A DNA stretch of 46,819 nucleotides from Clostridia bacterium. Lineage in GTDB: Bacteria > Bacillota > Clostridia > Christensenellales > SZUA-584. Position numbers and translations under genes: made by a program. Positions 17,652-24,688 of this stretch are shown here, piece after piece. The notes beneath the pieces were generated by a model, which did no database searches, was not told where the DNA came from, and was given only the letters and a program-made list of their open reading frames with translations. The stretch is taken from positions 1 through 46,819 of the forward strand of contig JABGQS010000020.1 in NCBI GenBank assembly GCA_018648645.1, written 5' to 3'. Position 1 is the first letter of the stretch. Every line of letters starts with the position of its first letter.

Positions 17652-17909
17652 TTGTACGCTCCTCTTATATTTTATAGTGCCGAAAACCATATGGTTTTCT
17701 AGCAAACTAAGTGATTAAATTGGAGGTGCTTTCTGCACGTTGCTGCTTGAATTAAGACCAAACTTAATATTCGTTTACTTCGTGTCGCGGCAATTATACT
17801 ATATCACTTGTGAATGTCAAGCCTAAATGCTAAAATAAAAAACAGCAGTGATAGATCCGATGGTTTATATAGCAATTCGACTTGCAGCGCTGCTCGAATC
17901 GGAGGGTAT

Positions 17910-18500
17910 ATGGGTGAATTAAAAGTGATCTACGATGACATGTTGACGGCGGCGCAGGTATTTGGAAAAACGCAGGCAGATATGGTGTATGGCGAGGGGA
18001 ATGCAAACGCGCGCATTATACTTGTCGGCGAGGCGCCGGGTGCAGAGGAGACGCGGCTATCGCGCCCGTTTGTCGGCAAGGCGGGCAAAAACCTCGACGA
18101 GTTCTTGGGTGTGCTTGAATTAAACCGAGAAGATATTTATATCACGAACGTTGTGAAGTTTCGCCCGTTTAAGGTGAGCGAGCTGGGCAGGCTTAGCAAC
18201 CGTCCGCCGAAACGAGATGAGATTGCGTGCATGTTGCCACACCTGCTGCGCGAGATAGAAGCGGTTGCACCAAAAATTGTTGTGACGCTTGGGAACGTGC
18301 CGCTGAAAGCCGTGCTGGGGCAAAAAGGAGTCACCATCGGCGCGTGTCACGCAAAGGCAACCGGAGCGAGTGCGCAGGCGCTTGACTTCACACTTTTCCC
18401 GTTGTATCACCCTGCCAGTATCATTTATAACCGTGCACTTGCCGCGGTGTACAATGACGATCTCTTGGCGCTGAAAGCGTATATTCACTCGGAACTGTAA
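17910..18500 (+). CDS. Uracil-DNA glycosylase, family 4-like
   Basis: The 196-residue DNA repair enzyme removes uracil from DNA. Motif 1 is GEAPGAEE, followed by RPFVGKAGKNLDEFL. The late motif is YHPASIIYN. Classical family 4 enzymes carry a 4Fe-4S cluster with four Cys. Here only the Cys in DEIACMLPHL is at the expected place. The N-terminal CxxC pair is missing, and the KCRP position is KFRP, as in a Bacillota subgroup. The ATG at 17910 has GGAGG directly upstream; the open frame extends to 17814 but without coding character. A TATACT -10 is visible at 17795-17800. The gene ends before a terminator at 18636. Confidence 0.82.
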   Translation: MGELKVIYDDMLTAAQVFGKTQADMVYGEGNANARIILVGEAPGAEETRLSRPFVGKAGKNLDEFLGVLELNREDIYITNVVKFRPFKVSELGRLSNRPPKRDEIACMLPHLLREIEAVAPKIVVTLGNVPLKAVLGQKGVTIGACHAKATGASAQALDFTLFPLYHPASIIYNRALAAVYNDDLLALKAYIHSEL

Positions 18501-18600
18501 CACAATCGCAACAAAGATCCCTTGGTTTATCGTTTATCGGTCGATATGTTACAAAAAGATTGCGTAAAGTAATATAAGTGTAATAAACGTCGATAACTCT

Positions 18601-18664
18601 TATATGCTCCATATAGCTGTCCATAGGGGCTACACACAGCGTTTGCACAGGCGCTGTTTTTTTG
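18601..18664 (+). terminator. Hairpin series ending in a Rho-independent terminator
   Basis: Three successive hairpins are visible: TATATG/CATATA (18602-18616), TAGC...GCTA (about 18614-18632) and ACAGCG/CGCTGT (18636-18657), the last followed by seven Ts. It ends the glycosylase transcript, or a small RNA starting in the 100 bases before it. Confidence 0.6.
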
Positions 18665-18726
18665 GTTTAATAAAAGCAGAGAAAATGCACCGTTGCAAAA
18701 GCACGTTAAACACTATTCCTCCCTTT

Positions 18727-18762
18727 AAAGCAAAGGCTCTCCTGCGAAGCCTTTGCTTTTTT
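18727..18762 (+). terminator. Strong Rho-independent terminator without an obvious gene
   Basis: AAAGCAAAGGCT pairs perfectly with AGCCTTTGCTTT over a 9-base loop and is followed by TTT. It lies only 63 bases after the previous terminator, and no reading frame or RNA gene is recognised between the two. Confidence 0.75.
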
Positions 18763-18958
18763 GTACTAGTAAACTCGCCACTTGGAGCGATATGCAGATA
18801 TGCAAAGCGAAATCGTCCTTAGCTTTTCACGAAACCCTAAGGTTGTTCACTTTTGGAATGCGGCTGTGCTTGGCGGCAGTAAGCGTGATCTGTTGAGTCT
18901 ACTCAGTTTCGCTCAGCAATTCTGTTATTGGGGACGACGCTACACCGGCGTTTTGGGC

Positions 18959-18986
18959 TTGACTTGTCTTGTTTTTGTACTATAAT
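18959..18986 (+). promoter_or_regulatory. Sigma-A promoter for the lipoprotein/membrane protein pair
   Basis: TTGACT (18959-18964) and TATAAT (18981-18986) are 16 bases apart. The first start codon is 229 bases further, giving a long leader. Confidence 0.6.
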
Positions 18987-19215
18987 AATAGATGTAATCA
19001 TCGTAAAACACATCATGTCATATATAGCGGGAACTCTCTAGAATTCAATCACATCAATGCCGGAAATATCGCCGCTATAAACATCTAAATGATCGAGCTT
19101 AAGTGCTCTGCAGGAAAGCACGAATGAGCCGGTTAAGTGGAATTTTCGATTGTGAATTTCCTGAGCTTTATTTCTAACCTAAAAACAGAATCTTCTTCTT
19201 GAATGGAGGTACCCT
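18987..19215 (+). other. Long 5' leader, function unknown
   Basis: About 220 bases of untranslated leader contain TATAGCGG (19024-19031) paired with CCGCTATA further on, and a GTGCT/AGCAC hairpin near 19100. On the minus strand, 19038-19178 is open for 46 codons without an ATG and reads like protein (ends SGDISGIDVIEF), so it may be a gene remnant instead. No known riboswitch is recognised. The stretch 18763-18958 shows nothing definable. Confidence 0.3.
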
Positions 19216-19731
19216 ATGAAAAAACAGATCTTCCTACTTATGGCCGGGATGTTACTTGTTTTCTTTACTGCGGGTTGTTCTGTCCTGCAGGAAATTGTCC
19301 CCCTTCCGGGCGAGACTGCCAACCCCACGGCAACAACAGCTATTGTTACGGCGACACCGCTGCCGACACTTGGCGAGCTTGAATGGCTAGATGCCGCCTT
19401 TTGCTTGCAGTCGGAGCCTGATGCGCACGAGCTTGAGTTTTTTGTGCTGCGGTTTTTCAAAAGTGGAGTGGTTATGCAAGTGACTGTGAAAGGTCAGGAC
19501 AGCTGCAAGCAGACATGGGAGTATATCAATCCCTTCCTCAAAGAAACCGCAACGGATATTTATAACCATGGCGAGTATGAATATTCGCAGGGACAGATTC
19601 GCTTCGCGCTGGCGCCGCCCGGATCGGACGAGATGTCGGGAGAAGTGAACGGCAGAATTGAGGACAATCAACTGATCTTGGAGCAACAGGGAACTGAAAA
19701 AATCTACAATTTAGTTTATGGAGGTAAATAG
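19216..19731 (+). CDS. Small lipoprotein of unknown function
   Basis: The 171-residue protein has a signal peptide and lipobox TAGC with Cys at 21. A Thr/Pro/Ala-rich linker (about 35-52) leads to a compact domain containing WEYINPFL, YSQGQIRFALAPP and NGRIEDNQLIL. That beta-strand pattern could be a small barrel, but no family is recognised. It is not a member of the 8108-16565 lipoprotein family: the EEYT-GV and YPEDD motifs are lacking. GGAGG lies 7 bases upstream of the ATG. The next gene starts 2 bases after its stop, so the two are translated from one mRNA and probably act together at the membrane. Confidence 0.75.
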   Translation: MKKQIFLLMAGMLLVFFTAGCSVLQEIVPLPGETANPTATTAIVTATPLPTLGELEWLDAAFCLQSEPDAHELEFFVLRFFKSGVVMQVTVKGQDSCKQTWEYINPFLKETATDIYNHGEYEYSQGQIRFALAPPGSDEMSGEVNGRIEDNQLILEQQGTEKIYNLVYGGK

Positions 19732-19733
19732 TA

Positions 19734-20906
19734 ATGAAAAAGCAGAAAAAAGCAGCTGACGGTACACAAGCTGCTAAGAAACCTTTTAGCATCTCAAATG
19801 GACTGGCGATCTTTCTTGCAATTCTATTTGTCTTTTTCTCGATATTTGGACTGATTGGGTTCAACATTTGGCGGGTGCTCTTTAACCCGCAGCTTGTTAA
19901 GCAGACGCTGACGCAGGAAGTGACGCAAACGCAGCTTGTTCCTTCTGCGCTTGAATTATTCTCGGAAGGGCGGGCGCAGCAGCGTGTTGAAAACAGTGAA
20001 TCGCTAAGCGGGGTGACTGAGCCGGATATTGTATTGCTTTTGTCCTTCATGAAAGCGGAAGACTGGCAGGAAGTCAGGCAGCTTTTGGTGACGGATGAAT
20101 TTGTGGTACACCTCATTTCTACCAGCGTGGACGGTCTGTACCTTTGGATCGATTCTGAAGATGAGTGGCCCGCGATTAACTGGGACATGAGGTTGCTAAA
20201 AGAGCGCATGGTCGGTCAAGAGGGCATTGACGCAGTTATGGTTGCTTATTCGAAGATGCCCGAAGCTACGGATGAGCAGATTGCCGACTTTAAGCATCGC
20301 TTGTCGCAAGTGCCGGAAGGCGTGGAGGTGCTATACAACCTTGCGCAGTTCCCCGACCCTTGGTTTGACGATCAAGTAGCAGATTACGTGGATGCTTTGC
20401 AGGACGCTAATGACAACATCCCTGCGGATTTTGATTTCAGCAAGGAGTTTGGTCTGGGTTCTTCTGAGCAGAGTATGGATCCGTTAGTGGTCAAGAATAT
20501 ATTGCGCATTGTTCGGTTTGCTGCGATTGCGTTTTGGGTGATTGCGCTGATACTGCTGATACTCATATTGTCGCTGAAGGTGCGCAGCAGGAATACGCTT
20601 GGGAGGTTTGTTGGCATTCCGATGTTGATTATCGGCGCGATTGTTGTTGCTATCGCTATTGTAGGGAAGTGGGCGATTATGAGTGCGGTGGCGGGCAGTC
20701 TGCTTTCGATGACGTCCGATTTTGCCCGACTGGAGATTACAAACAGTGTAGCAAGATTGACTGCGCTCTTCTTCCAGCCGCTGCTAATTCAAGGCGCTGT
20801 TGTTGGAGCAATTGGGATAATACTGATTGTAATAATGCTGATCAGAAGGCGAAAGGGCAAGGGAGCAAGCAGCGAGCTGCCAAAGACAACGACAGGAGAG
20901 GCCTGA
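19734..20906 (+). CDS. Multi-span membrane protein of unknown function
   Basis: The 390-residue protein has a lysine-rich cytoplasmic N-terminus and a first span at about 22-46 (GLAIFLAILFVFFSIFGLIG). A large extracytoplasmic domain of about 210 residues is rich in acid and Trp (EDEWPAINWDMRLLKERM). Three further spans lie at about 262-283, 298-320 and 345-368, before a basic tail RRRKGKG. This outline (loop domain after span one, then three spans) resembles uncharacterised integral membrane proteins of Clostridia; no enzyme motif is seen. TGGAGG precedes the ATG. It directly follows the lipoprotein gene and is followed by a terminator at 20956. Confidence 0.75.
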   Translation: MKKQKKAADGTQAAKKPFSISNGLAIFLAILFVFFSIFGLIGFNIWRVLFNPQLVKQTLTQEVTQTQLVPSALELFSEGRAQQRVENSESLSGVTEPDIVLLLSFMKAEDWQEVRQLLVTDEFVVHLISTSVDGLYLWIDSEDEWPAINWDMRLLKERMVGQEGIDAVMVAYSKMPEATDEQIADFKHRLSQVPEGVEVLYNLAQFPDPWFDDQVADYVDALQDANDNIPADFDFSKEFGLGSSEQSMDPLVVKNILRIVRFAAIAFWVIALILLILILSLKVRSRNTLGRFVGIPMLIIGAIVVAIAIVGKWAIMSAVAGSLLSMTSDFARLEITNSVARLTALFFQPLLIQGAVVGAIGIILIVIMLIRRRKGKGASSELPKTTTGEA

Positions 20907-20955
20907 TTAACACTAATGTAATTATGGCTTTTGTATAAAACGAGGATTCGGAAAT

Positions 20956-20992
20956 AAACCGTTGCGAGAATACAACTCGCAGCGGTTTTATT
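20956..20992 (+). terminator. Rho-independent terminator before pfkA
   Basis: AAACCGTTGCGAG and CTCGCAGCGGTTT pair with one mismatch around a 7-base loop, followed by TATT. Confidence 0.7.
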
Positions 20993-21028
20993 GTGGCTTT
21001 GAGTATGTTGGCAGGCGGCACATTCGTA

Positions 21029-21057
21029 TTGAAAGCGATAGCGATTTGATATATACT
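21029..21057 (+). promoter_or_regulatory. Sigma-A promoter for the pfkA operon
   Basis: TTGAAA (21029-21034) and TATACT (21052-21057) are separated by exactly 17 bases. The pfkA start codon follows 41 bases after the -10. Confidence 0.65.
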
Positions 21058-21098
21058 TAGCCCTAGGGAAATGTGTGTACATTTTGGAGGGAGCTTAT

Positions 21099-22154
21099 AT
21101 GACGAAAAGAATTGGTATGCTGACCAGCGGCGGTGACTGCCCCGGGCTGAACGCCGCGATAAGGGGTGTTGCAAAGGCATCATATCAGGTGTTTGGCGAT
21201 GTGGAAATTGTCGGAATACTGGACGGGTACGGCGGTCTTATAGACGGGCGATATCGCGAAATGGACAAGGAAGAGTTTTCGGGCATATTGACGATTGGCG
21301 GCACGATTCTTCGCACATCGAGGCGTAAGGGCGAGACAGTGCGTCAAAACTCCGGAAAGTATATGGACGTGTTTAAAGCCATGGCAAAGAACTACGAAAA
21401 GATGAAGCTGGATTGTTTGGTGACCATTGGCGGAGACGGCACACATAGTGCGGCAGGCATATTGCAAGAGCAAGGGCTGAATATAATCGGGCTGCCAAAA
21501 ACCATAGACAACGATATTTGGGGAACGGACGTAACGTTTGGGTATCAAAGCGCGGTCAACATTGCGACGGATGTGCTCGACCGCGTGCATACAACAGCGG
21601 TTTCGCACTCGCGTGTGTTGATTGTTGAGCTGATGGGAAACACGGCAGGTTGGCTGGCACTTAGCGCAGGCATTGCCGGCGGTGCAGACGTGATTCTGCT
21701 GCCCGAGATTCCGTACAGCATCGGCGCAGTTGCCGAAGCGATTAACAAACGATACGAGAGCGGCAAGCATTTTTCGATTATCGCGGTGGCGGAAGGCGCG
21801 AAGAGCATTGGCGATGAATCGGAAAGCCCGAAAGGACATCATTATTCGATTGGGTATCAGCTGGCGGACGATTTGACAAAGGAGATTGACATAGACACAC
21901 GCGTGGTTGTACCCGGGCACTATCAACGCGGAGGAGCGCCGTGTCCGTATGACAGGGTGCTGGCTACGCAGATGGGCGTGCATGCAACCGAATTGATAGA
22001 GGAAAAACGGTTTGGCAGAACTGTCGCTGTAAAGGGAGACGTTATCACTTCTAACTTGATGAAGGATGTTGCAGGAAAAACGAAGACTATACCGATGGAC
22101 GCGCCGCTGCTGGGCGTTGGGCGAAGCATCGGTATCAGCTTCGGCGAAGTGTAA
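21099..22154 (+). CDS. pfkA: 6-phosphofructokinase
   Basis: The 351-residue glycolytic enzyme phosphorylates fructose 6-phosphate. The N-terminal LTSGGDCPGLNAAIRG nucleotide loop is at 9-24. GGDGT is at 111-115, and PKTIDNDI at 133-140. In this family, Gly in GGDG favours ATP, while Lys in PKTIDND is seen in PPi-type and in group III ATP enzymes. The Gly/Lys combination therefore suggests a group III enzyme. Further conserved blocks are ELMGNTAGWLAL and PGHYQRGGAPCPYDR. GGAGGGAG lies upstream of ATG 21099; an in-frame ATG 24 bases earlier has no ribosome site. It is the first gene of a dense plus-strand operon. Confidence 0.93.
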   Translation: MTKRIGMLTSGGDCPGLNAAIRGVAKASYQVFGDVEIVGILDGYGGLIDGRYREMDKEEFSGILTIGGTILRTSRRKGETVRQNSGKYMDVFKAMAKNYEKMKLDCLVTIGGDGTHSAAGILQEQGLNIIGLPKTIDNDIWGTDVTFGYQSAVNIATDVLDRVHTTAVSHSRVLIVELMGNTAGWLALSAGIAGGADVILLPEIPYSIGAVAEAINKRYESGKHFSIIAVAEGAKSIGDESESPKGHHYSIGYQLADDLTKEIDIDTRVVVPGHYQRGGAPCPYDRVLATQMGVHATELIEEKRFGRTVAVKGDVITSNLMKDVAGKTKTIPMDAPLLGVGRSIGISFGEV

Positions 22155-22184
22155 TCATAGAGTGTTGATTGAAAGAGGATTGGT

Positions 22185-23411
22185 ATGAATAAGGAAAATG
22201 TGACGGTTGTTGTGTTGGCGACCGGGCTGACTGACCGCATGAACAGCAAGAAAAGCAAGCTGTTGATGAGTATTTGCGGCAAGCCGATGGCGGCGTATGC
22301 GATTGAAGCTGCGCAGGCAGTGTCGGCAAGCAAGCCGGTGATGGTGGTTGACGAGGATGCGGGCGAGCTGCAGGATTTGTTTGCAGACAGCGTGCTTTAC
22401 GCAGAGCAAAACGACGCACTTTTGCCGCAGGTTTGTTTGCCGGGCGGTGGGGTTACGGTGGTGTTATCTGCCGACATGCCGCTTGTGGATGCAGACATGC
22501 TGAATAGATTGCGGCAGACGTCAGAGCGAAAAGACGTTGGTGCATGCGTCGCGATGAACGAGGACGAGACAGCGCAGAGCGCATCGGTGTACTGTTTTGA
22601 CACTGCGATATTGAGAAAGGCGATTGACACAGGAGCAGGTACGCTGAGTGAATGTGTGAAGTATTTCGCGGACAACGGGCATGGGGTCGAGCCGATATAC
22701 AGCAATGATTGTGATGTCGCGGTTGACAGAATACAGTTGGCGCAAATATCGGAGCGGTTAAGGACTCGGATAAACAACAATCTGATGCGCGCAGGCGTTA
22801 CGCTGATTGATCCGCAAAGCACGTATATTGACGCCGGTGTGAAGATTGGCACGGACACGACCGTGTATCCGGGCGTGGTGATAGAGGGCGATTGCGAAAT
22901 TGGGCAGGACGTGATATTGTATCCCGGCAGCCGAATTGTGGACAGCAGCATAGGCGATGGCAGCGTGGTGCAAAACTCGGTGATGATGGACGCGATTGTC
23001 GGTGAGAACTCGACCATTGGGCCGTATGCGTATCTGCGACCAAACACGGTGATCGGAAACGGATGCAGGGTAGGCGATTTTGTAGAAGTGAAGAACGCGC
23101 ATATCAAAGACGGCGCAAAGGTGTCGCACTTGACGTATGTGGGCGATGGCGAGATTGGCGAGAAAAGCAACATCGGCTGCGGAGTGGTGTTTGTCAACTA
23201 TGACGGCAAGAAAAAGAGCAGAACGGTGGTCGGACGAAACGCGTTTGTCGGGTGTAATGTGAACCTCATAGCACCTGTTGAAGTCGGCGACGGAGCGTTT
23301 GTAGCGGCGGGCACGACCGTGACGCACGATGTGAGCAAGGACGCGCTGGCTATTGGGCGCAGCAAACAAAAAGACATCGAGGGATGGGCAAAAAAATGGT
23401 GGGACAAATAA
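22185..23411 (+). CDS. glmU: GlmU-like protein with a degenerate uridylyltransferase domain
   Basis: The 408-residue protein has the two-domain GlmU plan but is about 45 residues shorter than usual. The C-terminal left-handed beta-helix (from about 205) keeps the acetyltransferase signature: VGDFVEVKNAHIKDGAKVSH continues to HLTYVGD with the catalytic His at 315, then NYDGKKKSRT and AAGTTVTHDV. The N-terminal domain is decayed. The family's LAAGxGTRM-S reads LATGLTDRMNS, the AEQLGTGHA loop is AEQNDALLPQ, and only ADMPLV remains of the metal-binding part. Glucosamine-1-phosphate acetylation looks possible; UDP-GlcNAc synthesis from it looks doubtful. It follows pfkA by 30 bases, and AAAGAGGA precedes the ATG. 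Confidence 0.8.
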   Translation: MNKENVTVVVLATGLTDRMNSKKSKLLMSICGKPMAAYAIEAAQAVSASKPVMVVDEDAGELQDLFADSVLYAEQNDALLPQVCLPGGGVTVVLSADMPLVDADMLNRLRQTSERKDVGACVAMNEDETAQSASVYCFDTAILRKAIDTGAGTLSECVKYFADNGHGVEPIYSNDCDVAVDRIQLAQISERLRTRINNNLMRAGVTLIDPQSTYIDAGVKIGTDTTVYPGVVIEGDCEIGQDVILYPGSRIVDSSIGDGSVVQNSVMMDAIVGENSTIGPYAYLRPNTVIGNGCRVGDFVEVKNAHIKDGAKVSHLTYVGDGEIGEKSNIGCGVVFVNYDGKKKSRTVVGRNAFVGCNVNLIAPVEVGDGAFVAAGTTVTHDVSKDALAIGRSKQKDIEGWAKKWWDK

Positions 23412-24118
23412 GGGACACATTCTTTTTTGATTTGGACGGTACATTGCTGCCGCTTGATATGGATGCGTTCTTGGAGGCATATTATATTGGTATAACAAAA
23501 CGCGGCGTGTGCGAGAGCATACACATAACGGACGGCATGGAGATGTTCCAAAAAGCGGTGTACGCGATGATTGGCAACGACGGGAGCATGACGAATCAGC
23601 AAGCGTTTTTCGAAACGCTGGAAGCGTTGTCGGGGACAACAATGGAGCAGTTGATGCCGTTGATGGACGATTTTTATGCCGGGGAGTTTAAGACAATCAA
23701 GAACTGCACGTATGTGGAAGAAGATGCTGTGCAGACTGTGAAGATACTGAAGGAAAAGGGTTATCGGCTGGTGCTGGCGACGCAGCCGCTATTTCCGCAG
23801 ACGGCGACCAATCAACGAATCGAGTGGAGCGGACTGTGTATTGACGATTTTGAGTATATATCGTATTATGATAACTCGCACTACTGCAAGCCAAGCCCCG
23901 GATATTTTACAGAAATACTCGATAAACTGGACCTAAGCGCAGAGCAGTGTTATATGGTAGGAAATGATGCACGAGACGACATGAGCGCAATGGCGCTGGG
24001 GTTTGAAGGATATTTGCTGACAAACCATTTAATTGGAGAGATCGGAAAGGTGACAGGATGCAAAAAGGGAGATTATTCGGAGCTGCTAAATCTCGTAAAA
24101 AATCTGCCGCGAATCTAA
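23396..24118 (+). CDS. HAD-family hydrolase (phosphatase)
   Basis: The roughly 240-residue cytoplasmic protein has all HAD motifs. Motif I is FFFDLDGTLLP near the N-terminus, with the nucleophile Asp in DLDGT. Motif II is the Thr in LVLATQP, motif III is Lys in YCKPSPGYF, and motif IV is VGNDARDDMSA. A helical cap lies between motifs I and II. Such enzymes dephosphorylate small metabolites; the substrate is unknown. The start is uncertain: ATG 23384 has no spacing to GAGGG, while ATG 23396 has 12 bases. Either way it overlaps the glmU end. Its 3' end overlaps pth by 61 bases in another frame. Confidence 0.82.
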   Translation: MVGQIRDTFFFDLDGTLLPLDMDAFLEAYYIGITKRGVCESIHITDGMEMFQKAVYAMIGNDGSMTNQQAFFETLEALSGTTMEQLMPLMDDFYAGEFKTIKNCTYVEEDAVQTVKILKEKGYRLVLATQPLFPQTATNQRIEWSGLCIDDFEYISYYDNSHYCKPSPGYFTEILDKLDLSAEQCYMVGNDARDDMSAMALGFEGYLLTNHLIGEIGKVTGCKKGDYSELLNLVKNLPRI

Positions 24119-24669
24119 AGAGCGACTATTATATAGTTGGTCTTGGGAATCCGGGCAGCAAATATGAGCGCACAAGACACAACGCAGGGTTTGACGTGGT
24201 AAGCATTCTTGCGCAGAGGCACAAGATTTCTGTGCGCATGCACGATTATAAAGCGCGGCTGGGCAAAGGCAAAATCGGCGATAAAAGTGTGCTGCTTGTG
24301 ATGCCGCAAACGTATATGAACAACTCCGGGCAAAGCGTGAAAGCGATGATGCAAGCGCTTGGCGTGGGTGCAGACAAGCTGATTGTGGTGTATGACGACA
24401 TGGATTTGAAACTTGGGAATGTGCGCGTGAAGGAGCAAGGCAGCGCAGGCACGCACAACGGTATGAAGTCGGTTATTTTCAGCTTGCAGACGGACGAGTT
24501 TGTGCGTGTGCGTGTGGGGATAGGAAAGTCGATAGACGATACAGTCGATTACGTGCTGGGCGAGCACGGCGACAAGCAGGCGGCGTTTGACGCGATGAAA
24601 AAAGCGGCGGATGCTATCGAGTCGATTGTAAAAGAGGGTGTAAAAGAAGCGCAGAATGGCTTCAATTAA
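24058..24669 (+). CDS. pth: Peptidyl-tRNA hydrolase
   Basis: The 203-residue enzyme recycles peptidyl-tRNA by cleaving the ester bond. Conserved residues are seen in GLGNPG (Asn 31), TRHNAGF (catalytic His 41), MNNSG (about 88-89), VYDDMDL (Asp 113/114) and THNGMKS (Asn 134). Compared with typical members it has a 21-residue basic N-terminal extension (KSRKKSAANLKS). The only start upstream of the fold is the ATG at 24058, which lies 61 bases inside the HAD gene, with GAAAGG upstream. The coupling to mfd, 19 bases downstream, is the classic pth-mfd order of Bacillota. Confidence 0.95.
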   Translation: MQKGRLFGAAKSRKKSAANLKSDYYIVGLGNPGSKYERTRHNAGFDVVSILAQRHKISVRMHDYKARLGKGKIGDKSVLLVMPQTYMNNSGQSVKAMMQALGVGADKLIVVYDDMDLKLGNVRVKEQGSAGTHNGMKSVIFSLQTDEFVRVRVGIGKSIDDTVDYVLGEHGDKQAAFDAMKKAADAIESIVKEGVKEAQNGFN

Positions 24670-24688
24670 ATAGATAAGGCCGGATAAT

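Noticed and set aside
18782-18985. 67-codon plus-strand frame in the gene-poor stretch
   Set aside because: There is no ribosome site or recognisable motif, and its end overlaps a promoter; it could be chance.
22758-23642. 294-codon minus-strand frame opposite glmU and the HAD gene
   Set aside because: It is a shadow of two genes with family motifs on the plus strand.
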